In this document: positions 36,334-46,318 of the stretch, one piece after another
How positions within the stretch are numbered: position 1 is the stretch's first letter
How the letters are laid out: each line of letters opens with the position of its first letter
Source of the DNA: UBA952 sp044361535
GTDB taxonomy: Bacteria > Bacteroidota > Bacteroidia > Flavobacteriales_D > Crocinitomicaceae
Direction of reading: 5' to 3'
Assembly: GCA_044361535.1 (NCBI GenBank)
Contig: JBIKIQ010000016.1
Location: forward strand, 1 to 64,000
DNA: 64,000 nt
Notes under the pieces: model-generated
The model's input: only the letters and a program-made list of their open reading frames with translations
Database searches by the model: none
Told to the model about the DNA's origin: nothing
Made by a program: the position numbers and the translations under genes

Positions 36334-39300
36334 AAAAGCGCTCTCAACTCCATTCCACCTGTATGAATCGTTCGTAGCTGTTCAGATTTTCTTCCCGAAT
36401 ATTGAATGGAAAGTTGGAGGTTTTTAGATACTAAGCGCTGATATCCCAGGCTCCAAATATGGTTCACACCTGGTTTTAATCCTTCCATCATTTCAAAACC
36501 AACTGCTGAATTCACATTCCCATTAAAGTTGACAAGGACAGTTTTAAACTCTCCGATTAAACTTCCTTTTTGAGATTGATTGTATTTTGTATTAAGGGCA
36601 ATTTGATAATTACTTCCTTTTTCTGAACCAAATTCATCCGAATTTCTTTTCATGCTGATTTGAGAAACCGCTCCAATTCTAAAATTTGTATTTGGTTGGT
36701 AGATAAATTCAGTAAAATAGGATTGAAATTGTATTTCATAATTGCGATTGACGGTATAATCAATAATCGACAATTTTTCTCCATCTTCAAATTTTATATT
36801 GATTGCTAAATACTTCGTCAAATTCCATCTTAACGTTAATTCGTGTGATTCATTTTTCCTGGAATCAAAACCAGAGGCAAGAAGTGACTTACTGTTAATT
36901 ACTTGAAAGTTATATTCCATTCCAAAAATCGATGAATTTCTATTAAAAAACAGTGTGTTGCGAATGCTTGAATTGGTCGATATCAAATTTGAATCTCGTA
37001 TTTGTGTATTGAATGGATTAAACAGTTCGTTGTAGTCAAGTGAATTAACCTTTTTCATGATTCGAATCCGCATTTGATCTGAAAATAATCCAAGTTTTTT
37101 CAGCACCCCCTCTTTTTTCTGTAATACTTTTTCTGGTCGAATGAATAAACTACCATTCAGCTCATTGCTGTAAGTTCTTGAATAGGTTGAACTTGGAATA
37201 AACACACGTACATAACTGGCTTGATCAATGAATTGGGCAATTTCAAACTCATTCAAATCTTCTACTCCATCGTTGTCGTAATCTATCCAGGTATATATTC
37301 CTTGTCCATCATTCACCTTCAAATAAACAAAATCTCTTCGTTGTTCTAACCCTGATCCAACTTCGTAAAAACTTGAAAAATTCACTACATTTTTGAAGAA
37401 TTTCGCATTATATTCAACCCTACCAATCAACGTGTTCTCAGCTTGTTCATTGATTAAAGTTGTATCTAAAATCTTTAAACTTCGAACCCCTGAAAGAAAG
37501 CTTAATTCATTATTTTTTTTGTCTCTATGCCTGAATTCAGCTGCAGTTGTTGTAGCTTTTGCTGCGGCCTTTAAACTATTGCCTTGTGGCTTCCAATCAT
37601 ATCTTTCACGATAACTTATCTTAAATTTAGATTTACTGGAATCGGCTGTTGCGATAAAAAACTGGTAATCGTAAAATTGATAACTCCTTGCATCTAATTG
37701 TATTGATTTAAAACTATTAAACTCATGATCATCTATAAAACCAATTTGTATTTTTTTGAATTGTTTAGAAATTTGAGCACGATGACGAATAAAATCGTTT
37801 TTTAATTGTGCCTTAGAATTTAAATAACTTGCATCCCAAACCACCTTCCACCCTTTTTCATTCCAATTGCAGGTTGAAAAAAGTCTATTTCCCATAAAAT
37901 CCTTTCCAATGGAATAATTTTGAAAATCCAAGGAAACTTTGCCGTAATTACGCTTGTTTATTGAATTCTCAACTAGTACAATTGATTGGTTTCCGTTATA
38001 GTTCATATTTCGAATATTCCAATCTCTATCAAACTCAACGGCTCGAAATTGTTCTATGGGAGCAAATGATTCATTGATAAACTCATATTTTACATTGTTT
38101 TGAAAAAAAATATGCTGATTAGAATCTTTTTGGAGATTAAATTTATTCTCCAAGTTTAACATGGCTCCAAATCCAAGATTATCCTCATTTCCAATTTGTG
38201 AAAAGGTATTTCTATCTTCATTCGACAAGGCCAGTTCGGTTTTTAGTGTTGAATTTTTAGTAAGGGTATAACTTATACCAGTAGAAACAAATTGTTTTTT
38301 CTTTGGCGTTGCAATCAATCTGGCCGGGATGTAATTACCCTGTGGTATTCCAGCAATAGGTGCCACCCATTTATAAATTTTACCCAATGCGATTTGTTGA
38401 TCCAAAACATAGTCCCCTTGATTTAAACCTACTTGAATAAAAAATGCATTGTATTTTGCTGAATCGGAATTATTCGTAAATACAAGAATTGAATCAAAAC
38501 CTAAACTGTCAATAAGTTTATATTGAATTTGATTAGGAAAAAAACCAACAGAATCAATGCTCGAGATCCGTGCAAGTTGCAAACTATCTCCAATAGATGA
38601 AAGGTATTCTTTTTGTTGATTATCCAATTTTTGTTGCAAGGATTGATTTTTAGCATCTTGTTCAGAATAAGCATTGAACCAAAATTTCATTTTTTTTGAT
38701 TCATAACTCGTAGCCGATTGCACCAATGATCGCGCATAATTTTGATCAGAATATTGAAATTCCGCAACAATACGAGAATCCTTGGTAATCAAATTTCGAG
38801 AGGTAAATACCACTTCTGACGTGTTATAATCTATCGTATAATCAAATTCTTGACCTCGTTCTAATAAGCGCCCATCGATATAAATCCTTTCGGTGCCTGC
38901 TAAGATGATAATAAAAGGTTCATTCTCCGACCCGCGTAATCTATATGGTCCTTGATTTGATTCTATTCCTTGAATTATTTGACGATTAAACTTTCCTTTG
39001 GATAATGCCCCACTCACCTGTGTTTTCCAAAGAGAACCAAGTTTTGTTTTAAATTGATAGGAAGAAGTTAAACCCTGAGCTCGTTTTTTATAAGTCAAAA
39101 AATATCCTTCAGGCTTGCTAAGCCAAAAATCTCCGCCGATTAATTTAAGATTATCGTTATAAATTTGGATATATAATTGATCAAATTCTTGAAGTTTGTT
39201 TGTCGTTCCATCAGGTTGAATGGGGATATTAGCATCTGAAATTGAAGCTAAAATTTTAAGTTGAGGAGAAATCTGTCCGGATAATTCCAGGTTTAATGAA

Positions 39301-39761
39301 GAATTTATTCCTAAGTCTTGATTGTTACCAAAGGAAACACCTCTTGAAATACTCCCTTGTTTTGTAATTTCAGAACCACCAAAAATATCATCCACTGAAT
39401 ACGTTTGAGCTATCAAAAATTTTTCCCGATCATCTTCAACTCCACTAAAAATTATGGATTCGCTTCTCGATTGATAAGGTTTGGAAATATTAAATTTGAA
39501 TACGCGATAGGAAATAAGAAGTGAATCGCACAAAACACCTTTTAATTTAACAGTAGCTGATGCAAAATCAAGTTCATATTGAGAACTATCAACTTCTAGA
39601 TTGGAACAATAAATTTTAAAAGTTGATGGATAAATACTTAACGTATCAAATTGGATTTCTTTATCACTTGATGCTATTTGTTTTTGTCGAAAAGATGTTA
39701 ATTGACCATACGCACAAAACGACCCAAAAAATAAAATAAATAGAATAATTTTAAGAATCAT
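36330..39761 (-). CDS. large predicted outer-membrane beta-barrel protein
   Basis: A 1143-residue exported protein with a signal peptide ending near AYGQ. The middle has GSISRGVSFGNNQDLGINSSLN and a stretch of beta strands resembling regions of the T9SS translocon protein SprA, though it is much shorter. A calcium-binding-like DYDNDGVEDLNEFE is near residue 830. The C-terminal 300 residues are alternating strands ending in aromatic MELRALF, as in barrels. The likely site is the outer membrane; function unknown. Single gene. Confidence 0.65.
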   Translation of the reverse strand: MILKIILFILFFGSFCAYGQLTSFRQKQIASSDKEIQFDTLSIYPSTFKIYCSNLEVDSSQYELDFASATVKLKGVLCDSLLISYRVFKFNISKPYQSRSESIIFSGVEDDREKFLIAQTYSVDDIFGGSEITKQGSISRGVSFGNNQDLGINSSLNLELSGQISPQLKILASISDANIPIQPDGTTNKLQEFDQLYIQIYNDNLKLIGGDFWLSKPEGYFLTYKKRAQGLTSSYQFKTKLGSLWKTQVSGALSKGKFNRQIIQGIESNQGPYRLRGSENEPFIIILAGTERIYIDGRLLERGQEFDYTIDYNTSEVVFTSRNLITKDSRIVAEFQYSDQNYARSLVQSATSYESKKMKFWFNAYSEQDAKNQSLQQKLDNQQKEYLSSIGDSLQLARISSIDSVGFFPNQIQYKLIDSLGFDSILVFTNNSDSAKYNAFFIQVGLNQGDYVLDQQIALGKIYKWVAPIAGIPQGNYIPARLIATPKKKQFVSTGISYTLTKNSTLKTELALSNEDRNTFSQIGNEDNLGFGAMLNLENKFNLQKDSNQHIFFQNNVKYEFINESFAPIEQFRAVEFDRDWNIRNMNYNGNQSIVLVENSINKRNYGKVSLDFQNYSIGKDFMGNRLFSTCNWNEKGWKVVWDASYLNSKAQLKNDFIRHRAQISKQFKKIQIGFIDDHEFNSFKSIQLDARSYQFYDYQFFIATADSSKSKFKISYRERYDWKPQGNSLKAAAKATTTAAEFRHRDKKNNELSFLSGVRSLKILDTTLINEQAENTLIGRVEYNAKFFKNVVNFSSFYEVGSGLEQRRDFVYLKVNDGQGIYTWIDYDNDGVEDLNEFEIAQFIDQASYVRVFIPSSTYSRTYSNELNGSLFIRPEKVLQKKEGVLKKLGLFSDQMRIRIMKKVNSLDYNELFNPFNTQIRDSNLISTNSSIRNTLFFNRNSSIFGMEYNFQVINSKSLLASGFDSRKNESHELTLRWNLTKYLAINIKFEDGEKLSIIDYTVNRNYEIQFQSYFTEFIYQPNTNFRIGAVSQISMKRNSDEFGSEKGSNYQIALNTKYNQSQKGSLIGEFKTVLVNFNGNVNSAVGFEMMEGLKPGVNHIWSLGYQRLVSKNLQLSIQYSGRKSEQLRTIHTGGMELRALF

Positions 39762-39869
39762 ATCACGATAAATCCATAGGTTAAAAACAGAAAAAAGAAG
39801 CGTTTATTTTACGGTGTATATAATTCTAAAATGAATTTTCATTAAATTTACTAATCTAATTAATATCTC

Positions 39870-40100
39870 ATGAAAAAAGGAATGATTCTTTACTCAATTG
39901 GCGTTCTATCTATAATGTCAATTCTTAGTTTTTCGTACAACAATTCTACTTCTAAATGCATTAAATTAACTTGTGGAAATAAGGTGACCTATAAATTAAT
40001 GACGGGAGAAAACGATGCAGAAATTGTTAGCCAAATAAAAACCGCTCACCCTTCCTGTAGCTTTGAATATGTGAGTAAAAGAAAATGTAAAAATCCTTAA
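39870..40100 (+). CDS. small secreted Cys-containing protein
   Basis: A 76-residue protein with an N-terminal hydrophobic stretch (MILYSIGVLSIMSILSFSY) and four Cys (KCIKLTCG, PSCSF, RKCKNP). The composition suggests a short exported peptide with possible disulfides. I recognise no family. It ends 15 bases beyond the ATG of the downstream DUF6702 frame, so the genes overlap. Confidence 0.5.
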   Translation: MKKGMILYSIGVLSIMSILSFSYNNSTSKCIKLTCGNKVTYKLMTGENDAEIVSQIKTAHPSCSFEYVSKRKCKNP

Positions 40101-40141
40101 TCATCGTTTCAAAAATTTCAATCCTTATTTTCTATTTTCTT
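40085..40141 (+). other. ATG followed by TAA, then an in-frame signal-peptide-like stretch
   Basis: The ATG at 40085-40087 is in the frame of the DUF6702 gene but codon 2 is TAA. After it the frame encodes KSLIIVSKISILIFYFLVP, a good signal peptide leading to SSLKA-HEY. No ATG, GTG or TTG lies between the TAA and GTG 40142. A single A-to-T change in AAA would explain the stop. Confidence 0.7.
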
Positions 40142-40624
40142 GTGCCATTTTCATCATTGAAGGCACATGAGTACTTTTTTGCATACGCCGAGGTTGAATA
40201 CAACGAGAAATCCGCTAAACTTGAAGCAACATTAACGCTTACAGCGCATGATTTTGAGGCTAATTTGCAAAAAGATTTAATCATTAAAAACCCAATTGAT
40301 AAAGCCTTTTTAGATTCGGCTGAGCTTGCAGAAATTGAAAAAAAGATTAACCAGCAACTCATACTGACTACTGAGGAAAAATCAAGTGAAATCAAGTGGA
40401 TTTCCAGATTTAAAATCGATGGATATCACCAATTATTAAATGGGAATCTAGAAATATACCTTTCCTGCGATGCGCAATTTCTTATTTCGACATTGATCGT
40501 TCAATTTAATCTGATGATGGATCACTTCCCCGATCAGCAGAACAAACTAACATTTATAAACAAACGTAAGAAATCAACGTTAAATTTTACTATTAACAAT
40601 CAAATTCGAATCTTAACTATTTAA
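40142..40624 (+). CDS. DUF6702 family protein, start likely disrupted
   Basis: The frame from GTG 40142 gives 160 residues. From HEYFFAYAEVEYNEKSAKLEATL on, it matches DUF6702, a family of about 160-residue exported proteins common in Bacteroidetes and often next to an M1 peptidase, as here. The usual N-terminal signal peptide is only found upstream, behind the TAA at 40088. Either the cell starts at the GTG and makes a cytosolic, misplaced protein, or it uses a non-standard start, or the gene is broken. Function of the family is unknown. It is followed after 5 bases by the peptidase gene. Confidence 0.7.
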   Translation: MPFSSLKAHEYFFAYAEVEYNEKSAKLEATLTLTAHDFEANLQKDLIIKNPIDKAFLDSAELAEIEKKINQQLILTTEEKSSEIKWISRFKIDGYHQLLNGNLEIYLSCDAQFLISTLIVQFNLMMDHFPDQQNKLTFINKRKKSTLNFTINNQIRILTI

Positions 40625-40629
40625 ATCTC

Positions 40630-42930
40630 ATGAAAAATATTTTGTTTTTATTAATCTCGCTAACCGTTAGCTATTCAACATTTGCACAAAAGAAATTTGC
40701 ACAATTAGATTTGGAATTGCCAACTCCAAATGATTATCGAACAGCATCGGGAGCACCTGGTCACGGTTATTATCAACAAAAAGCAGATTACAAAATGAAT
40801 CTAACCATAGATGATGAAACTCAAAAGTTATATGGCGTTGAAACAATTACCTATACGAACAATTCGCCTGATCAACTTTCGTATTTATGGTTGCAACTTG
40901 ATCAAAACATTTACAGCCAAGATTCTGATTCAAAAATAATTGAAATAGAAAAAATGGAGGATTTTAAATCAATCGGTGATATAAAAAAGAAAAATTTCTT
41001 TTACGATGGCGGATTTAAGATTGAAGAAATTAAAAATATGAGTGGAGGAAAAATGAAGTATTTCATCAATAAAACTATGATGAGAATAGATTTAGACAAA
41101 CCATTATTACCTAAAGCAAGTGTTTCTTTTCAAATAAAATGGTGGTATAATATAAATGACAGAATGCAAGTTGGAGGAAGATCCGGTTATGAATATTTTG
41201 AAAAAGATAAAAACTATTTGTATACGATTGCACAGCATTTCCCTAGAATGTGTGTCTACAACGATGTAACTGGTTGGCAAAATAAACAATTTTTAGGTCG
41301 CGGTGAATTCACCTTGCCGTTTGGCGATTATGAAGTATCAATTACCGTTCCTTCCGATCATATCGTTGCAGCTACAGGTGAATGTCAAAATCTCGTTAAC
41401 GTTCTAACAACTGAAGAAAAAAAACGACTGGAAATAGCAAGGAAATCCGATTCTCCAATACTTATCGTTACTCAGAAAGAAGCTGAAGAAAAAGAAAAAT
41501 CAAAATCAAAAACCACTAAAACATGGATATTCAAAGCTAAAAACGTTCGTGATTTTGCCTTTGCTTCGTCAAGGAAATTTATTTGGGATGCTCAGAATCA
41601 AAAAGTAGGAAATCAAAATATACTTTGTATGTCTTACTATCCAAAGGAAGGCAATCCACTATGGGAAAGATATTCAACAAAATTAGTTGCACACACTATA
41701 AAAACCTATTCAAAATACACCATTGATTATACGTATCCTGTGGCAATTTCCGTGCATTCAAAATCAATTGGTATGGAGTATCCTATGATTTGTTTTAACG
41801 GTGGAAGACCAGAGGCGGATGGAACTTATTCAGAAGGTGAAAAATATGGGATGTGGGGTGTTATTATTCATGAAGTTGGTCACAATTTCTTTCCAATGAT
41901 CATTAATTCAGATGAAAGACAGTGGTCATGGATGGATGAAGGTTTAAATACGTTTGTACAGTACCTTACGGAACAAGAATGGGAACGAGGTTATCCATCA
42001 CGCAGAGGTCCTGCACACATGATAGCTGATTACATGCGCGGAGATAAAAAAACAATTTCTCCGATTATGACCAATTCTGAATCAATTTTTCAATTTGGAA
42101 ATAATGCATATGGTAAACCAGCTACAGCACTCAATATTTTGCGTGAAACAATTATGGGAAGAGAATTATTTGATTACGCATTTAAAAGCTATTGTGAACG
42201 TTGGAAGTTTAAACATCCATCGCCTGCTGATTTTTTCAGAACAATGGAAGATGCCTCTGCTGTTGATTTAGATTGGTTTTGGAGAGGTTGGTTTTATGGC
42301 ACCGATAATGTAGATATTTCACTAGATGATGTAAAATGGTTTCAGTTGAATACACAGAATCCTGAAAAAGAAAAAGCATTTTTACTTCAACAGAAAAATG
42401 AAAAAGACATACATATTGGGGAAGGAAGAAACAAAAATGACATCCCACAAACAGTTAACGAACGAGATCAGGCAATTGATGATTTCTATGCCAAACGCAA
42501 TATTTTTGCGGTAGATACATTAGACCGAAAAGAGTACATGGATTTCAAAGCAAAATTAGCAAAAGATGAGTTAGATATTCTGAATGCCAACAAACAATTC
42601 TATGAACTTTCGTTTTCAAATATTGGTGGGCTTGTTATGCCATTAATACTAGAGTTTACTTTCGAAGATGGCACAAAGGAAGTTCGTAGAATTCCTGCTG
42701 AAATATGGAGAATGTATGAGGATAAGGTTTCTAAAGTTTTCATTTTCGATAAAGTGTTACAATCAGTGAGACTTGATCCTTTTTTAGAAACTGCAGATAC
42801 GGATTTAGATAACAACAGTTGGCCAGAAGAAAAACAACCAACCAGATATCAATTGTTTAAACAACAGAGTTCGGTTCGTGAAAATCCAATGCAACGACAA
42901 AAAAGAGTTGAAGAAATGAAGAAGAATTGA
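40630..42930 (+). CDS. M1 family zinc aminopeptidase, secreted
   Basis: A 766-residue exported protein with signal peptide ending at FAQ (20). The N-terminal beta domain is followed by the catalytic domain with GMEYPM (the exopeptidase motif), HEVGH at 414-418 and the third zinc ligand E437 in DEGLNTF. The metal site is complete. It should remove N-terminal residues from peptides in the periplasm or outside. The C-terminal 130 residues are Lys/Glu-rich with no sorting domain visible. It is the last gene after the DUF6702 gene. Confidence 0.92.
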   Translation: MKNILFLLISLTVSYSTFAQKKFAQLDLELPTPNDYRTASGAPGHGYYQQKADYKMNLTIDDETQKLYGVETITYTNNSPDQLSYLWLQLDQNIYSQDSDSKIIEIEKMEDFKSIGDIKKKNFFYDGGFKIEEIKNMSGGKMKYFINKTMMRIDLDKPLLPKASVSFQIKWWYNINDRMQVGGRSGYEYFEKDKNYLYTIAQHFPRMCVYNDVTGWQNKQFLGRGEFTLPFGDYEVSITVPSDHIVAATGECQNLVNVLTTEEKKRLEIARKSDSPILIVTQKEAEEKEKSKSKTTKTWIFKAKNVRDFAFASSRKFIWDAQNQKVGNQNILCMSYYPKEGNPLWERYSTKLVAHTIKTYSKYTIDYTYPVAISVHSKSIGMEYPMICFNGGRPEADGTYSEGEKYGMWGVIIHEVGHNFFPMIINSDERQWSWMDEGLNTFVQYLTEQEWERGYPSRRGPAHMIADYMRGDKKTISPIMTNSESIFQFGNNAYGKPATALNILRETIMGRELFDYAFKSYCERWKFKHPSPADFFRTMEDASAVDLDWFWRGWFYGTDNVDISLDDVKWFQLNTQNPEKEKAFLLQQKNEKDIHIGEGRNKNDIPQTVNERDQAIDDFYAKRNIFAVDTLDRKEYMDFKAKLAKDELDILNANKQFYELSFSNIGGLVMPLILEFTFEDGTKEVRRIPAEIWRMYEDKVSKVFIFDKVLQSVRLDPFLETADTDLDNNSWPEEKQPTRYQLFKQQSSVRENPMQRQKRVEEMKKN

Positions 42931-43006
42931 TAAGATAATCTATTAGCCTCCCAACCTCTTTACTTCCTTATTCAAACTGATTGATTTACAAAATTTTCAT
43001 GCTAAT

Positions 43007-43039
43007 TTGCCTGTTTACAGGTAACATTTCCTAGATTTG
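43007..43039 (+). promoter_or_regulatory. Bacteroidetes-type promoter very close to its start codon
   Basis: TTG at 43007-43009 and TAGATTTG at 43032-43039 are 22 bases apart. Only four bases separate the -7 box from the ATG at 43044, so the mRNA may lack a leader. Confidence 0.65.
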
Positions 43040-43043
43040 CAGT

Positions 43044-44552
43044 ATGCTGACAGCTATCGCGAGAAAATTTTTATCAAAACGACTTGGTCAAATTGAAAGT
43101 TTTTCAGTTGATTTTGAGCAAATTCAGCGTGATCAATTGTCCTATTTATTGATAAGCGCTGACAAAACAGAATTTGGTAAGTACTATAAATTCAAGGAAA
43201 TATCAACGCCGGAACTATTTTCAGAAAGAATTCCGATAATTGAATACGATTCTATTTTACCTCAGATCGAACGCATGCTTCAAGGAGAAGAAGATGTTCT
43301 TTGGAAAGGTCGAGTTAAACACTTTGCACAATCATCGGGTACAACAAGTGCAAAAAGTAAATTTCTACCTGTTTCTAAACAAAGTTTAAAATCCATGCAT
43401 TACCGCGGAGTATATGATGCGATGGCTTTGTACTTTCATCTGAATCCACAAAGTAAATTTTTAACGGGAAAAAGTTTAGTAGTTGGTGCAGGTAAAACTT
43501 CAATAAATGAGAATGGGGCTCATATTGGACTTTTATCAGGAATGTTAACGGAGTTTGGCAACCCAATATTAGGGTTATTTAGAGAACCATCCTACGAAAC
43601 TTGTATGATTCCTGATTTTTCCGAAAAGATAGAAGTAATGCTCCCGCGTATCATCAACAAAAATATGGTTAGTGTTTCAGGAATACCTTCGTGGTATCAA
43701 ATTCTTTTTTATCGACTTCTTGAATTCACTAAAAAGGAGACTATCCTTGATATTTGGCCAAATCTTGAGGTATATTTTCACGGAGGCGTTAGTTTCGAAC
43801 CGTATCGTGAATTTTTTAAGACGATGCTTCCCTCTGATTCAATGAATTATTTAGAAATCTACAACGCATCCGAAGGTTTTTTTGGATTGCAAAACGATTT
43901 TTCGGACCCTTCCCTACTCCTCATGCTGGATTATGGCATCTATTATGAATTTATTCCTTTTGAAGATATTGACAGAGAACAACCGAAAACAATTCCACTT
44001 TGGGAGGTTGAAAAAGGAAAAGCCTATGCTTTGGTGATAAGTAATAATAGTGGACTTTGGCGCTATAATTTAGGAGACGTTGTACAATTTACTTCTACTA
44101 GGCCATACAAAATTCAAATTGTTGGAAGAACGAAGCATTATCTTAATTTATGTGGCGAAGAATTAATGGTAGGGAATGCTGACAATGCCATTGCGATTGC
44201 ATGTGAAAAAACACATTCAAAAGTTGTTCATTATACAGCTACAGCCATTTTTGCTACCGCAGAAAAAAACGCTCATCATAAATGGATGATTGAATTTGAT
44301 GAACCACCTCAATCACTGGAAGAATTTACGCGGATTTTTGATACGGCCTTGTGTGAATCAAATTCAGATTATGAATCAAAACGCACCAATAATATAGCGT
44401 TGGATTTACCGGAAGTGCTAGTTGCACGTAAAAATTTATTTTCAGATTGGATGATGAAAACGGGTAGAACATCCGCACAACAAAAAATACCGAGGTTGCA
44501 ACAGAAAAATGATTTTATGAATGAGCTAATTGCGTTAAACCATCAATCTTGA
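43044..44552 (+). CDS. GH3 auxin-responsive promoter family protein
   Basis: A 502-residue cytoplasmic protein of the GH3/acyl-adenylate-forming type. Key motifs are SSGTTSAKSKFLPVS (ATP/AMP loop, about 97-111), YNASEGFFG and GLWRYNLGDVVQF. Plant GH3 proteins join amino acids to hormones; bacterial members are uncharacterised, probably linking an acyl acid to an amino acid. The ATG gives the usual N-terminus for bacterial members. It is convergent with the sigma factor gene, 8 bases between. Confidence 0.85.
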   Translation: MLTAIARKFLSKRLGQIESFSVDFEQIQRDQLSYLLISADKTEFGKYYKFKEISTPELFSERIPIIEYDSILPQIERMLQGEEDVLWKGRVKHFAQSSGTTSAKSKFLPVSKQSLKSMHYRGVYDAMALYFHLNPQSKFLTGKSLVVGAGKTSINENGAHIGLLSGMLTEFGNPILGLFREPSYETCMIPDFSEKIEVMLPRIINKNMVSVSGIPSWYQILFYRLLEFTKKETILDIWPNLEVYFHGGVSFEPYREFFKTMLPSDSMNYLEIYNASEGFFGLQNDFSDPSLLLMLDYGIYYEFIPFEDIDREQPKTIPLWEVEKGKAYALVISNNSGLWRYNLGDVVQFTSTRPYKIQIVGRTKHYLNLCGEELMVGNADNAIAIACEKTHSKVVHYTATAIFATAEKNAHHKWMIEFDEPPQSLEEFTRIFDTALCESNSDYESKRTNNIALDLPEVLVARKNLFSDWMMKTGRTSAQQKIPRLQQKNDFMNELIALNHQS

Positions 44553-44560
44553 TTGCGTTC

Positions 44561-45160
44561 TTAAAGATCAACTACTAATCCGTGTTTTTCGATTAATTTT
44601 CTAATGTTCAACAGAGCATATCTCATCCTACCTAATGCTGTATTTATGCTAATGTTTTCAGCTTCTGCAATTTCTTTAAAAGACATATCTTGAAAAATTC
44701 GCATATTTAAAATCTTTTTTTGAGAATTGGGAAGATAATCAACCAAAGATACCATTTGATCCAATAACTCTCTTGTTGTAATTTGTTCTTCAATATTCTT
44801 GTTATCCGAGGATAAGGTTGAAAAAACATTGAAATCTTCTTTTAATGAAGTTGATTCTGAAACATGTTTAAATCGCGAATTACGTCTGAAATGATCTATA
44901 ATTAAATTGTGTGCTATTCGCATCACCCAAGGCAAGAACTTCCCTTCCTCGTTATAAGTGCCCGATTTAATTGTATTAATTACTTTAATAAAAACTTCTT
45001 GAAAAATATCATTTGCTAAATCAACATCCTTCACTTTCAATTTTATAAAACGAAAAATTTTGTCTTTGTGGCGAAATAAAAGTTGCTTAAATGCATCTTC
45101 ATTGCCATTTTTATATAATTGAATGAGAATTCGATCTTCATGAACAGAAATAGTTTTCAT
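44561..45160 (-). CDS. ECF (group 4) RNA polymerase sigma factor
   Basis: A 199-residue sigma factor. Region 2 is at about 20-90 (DIFQEVFIKVI, FLPWVMRIAHNLIIDHFRR) and region 4 at about 135-190 (LPNSQKKILNMRIFQDMSFKEIAEAENISINTALGRMRYAL). No anti-sigma gene is next to it. The 147-base region upstream has no clear promoter match. The regulon is unknown. Confidence 0.92.
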   Translation of the reverse strand: MKTISVHEDRILIQLYKNGNEDAFKQLLFRHKDKIFRFIKLKVKDVDLANDIFQEVFIKVINTIKSGTYNEEGKFLPWVMRIAHNLIIDHFRRNSRFKHVSESTSLKEDFNVFSTLSSDNKNIEEQITTRELLDQMVSLVDYLPNSQKKILNMRIFQDMSFKEIAEAENISINTALGRMRYALLNIRKLIEKHGLVVDL

Positions 45161-45307
45161 AGTTTACTTAGTTTTGAGTAAGACAAAAAAAGTAGAACTT
45201 TAAACTATAGGCGATCTTTTAAATTTAGGATTCGAAGATAGATGTTTATTTTTAATCCACCAAGCAAAATGAATATTTTAACGACTTGAAAGAAAATTAT
45301 ACAAGAT

Positions 45308-46318
45308 CTAATTATATTTTTGATAAAGTGCTGAGGACCTTTCTTGAAGAATTGCCCGCAAGGTTTCAGGTGCTACCACCTCTATTTCACCTCCAAAACT
45401 TAAAATACTGCGAATTAACTCCTCTGAAATAAAAGCTTTCAGTTTAAATATGGAATAATCTGCATTTTCAAAGGTATTTTTTTGTGAATGATGAAAAGGT
45501 TGAGATAAAATATACTTAGCCGATATGGGATCTGCTTTAATTTCAATCCATTCCGGTTCTCCTTTGTAGGCTGTAATTCCAGTTGAATATTCAAAATACT
45601 CTTTGGCATTAAAATTTGGTGGTATCAATGCTGGGTTTTCTGTTACATTCAGTCCCTCCATCCGATCCAAAGCAAATGTAATTATATCATTTTTAGATTC
45701 ATCAAATGATATGAGATACCAACGATTTCGGTATTCCTTAAGCAAAAGTGGTGAAACAATTCTAACTTTGAAATCGCTTGATTTAAAACTTCTGTAATTA
45801 AATTCAACTTTTCGTCTTATTATGATTGCTTCGTAGAGCGGTGGTAAAAATTCATTTCCACCCGTTGAATATGCAGTTTCAAATTGTACAATTGGATTAT
45901 CACTGGTTAGGGATTGTTTAGATTCAATCGCTACACGGTCAACAATTTTATCAATGGCTTGACCAAACTGCTTGAACATATCAACTTCTCTAAACTGTTG
46001 AAGCGTATTAACCGCAAATTGGATAGACTCCAGATCATCTTCTGTTAACGGAATATCATTGATTGAATATGAAGGATCCTCGTAATAGTAGCCATCATTT
46101 TTTTTACTGTACTTTATGGGGGCATCGTGCTCCATGCGCATATTGAAAAGATCTTTTTCAATCGTTGAGTCGCAAATATGAACGCCGTAATTGGATCCAA
46201 ATAGATTTTCTTCACACGCTTCTCTCAACTCACGTTTTGAGGGAAAAGGTTTGTATTTATTTCGAATGCATCGATCAATAATTCGATAACGAATCAATGC
46301 ATTTTTAATATGAGGCAT
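45308..46318 (-). CDS. WYL-domain transcriptional regulator
   Basis: A 336-residue DNA-binding regulator. The N-terminal winged-helix part (about 1-75, CDSTIEKDLFNMR) is followed by a WYL domain (about 155-240: YRSFKSSDFKVRIVSPLLLKEYRNRWYLISFD). A WCX-like end follows. WYL domains sense nucleic acid or small-molecule signals, often in stress or defence control. It begins right after the stop of the upstream gene (0 bases), so the two form an operon. Confidence 0.9.
   Translation of the reverse strand: MPHIKNALIRYRIIDRCIRNKYKPFPSKRELREACEENLFGSNYGVHICDSTIEKDLFNMRMEHDAPIKYSKKNDGYYYEDPSYSINDIPLTEDDLESIQFAVNTLQQFREVDMFKQFGQAIDKIVDRVAIESKQSLTSDNPIVQFETAYSTGGNEFLPPLYEAIIIRRKVEFNYRSFKSSDFKVRIVSPLLLKEYRNRWYLISFDESKNDIITFALDRMEGLNVTENPALIPPNFNAKEYFEYSTGITAYKGEPEWIEIKADPISAKYILSQPFHHSQKNTFENADYSIFKLKAFISEELIRSILSFGGEIEVVAPETLRAILQERSSALYQKYN

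Noticed and set aside
40089..40142. Programmed frameshift joining the 76-residue gene to the DUF6702 gene
   Set aside because: The A run is short, re-pairing after a -1 slip would be poor, and a signal peptide would end up inside the fusion.
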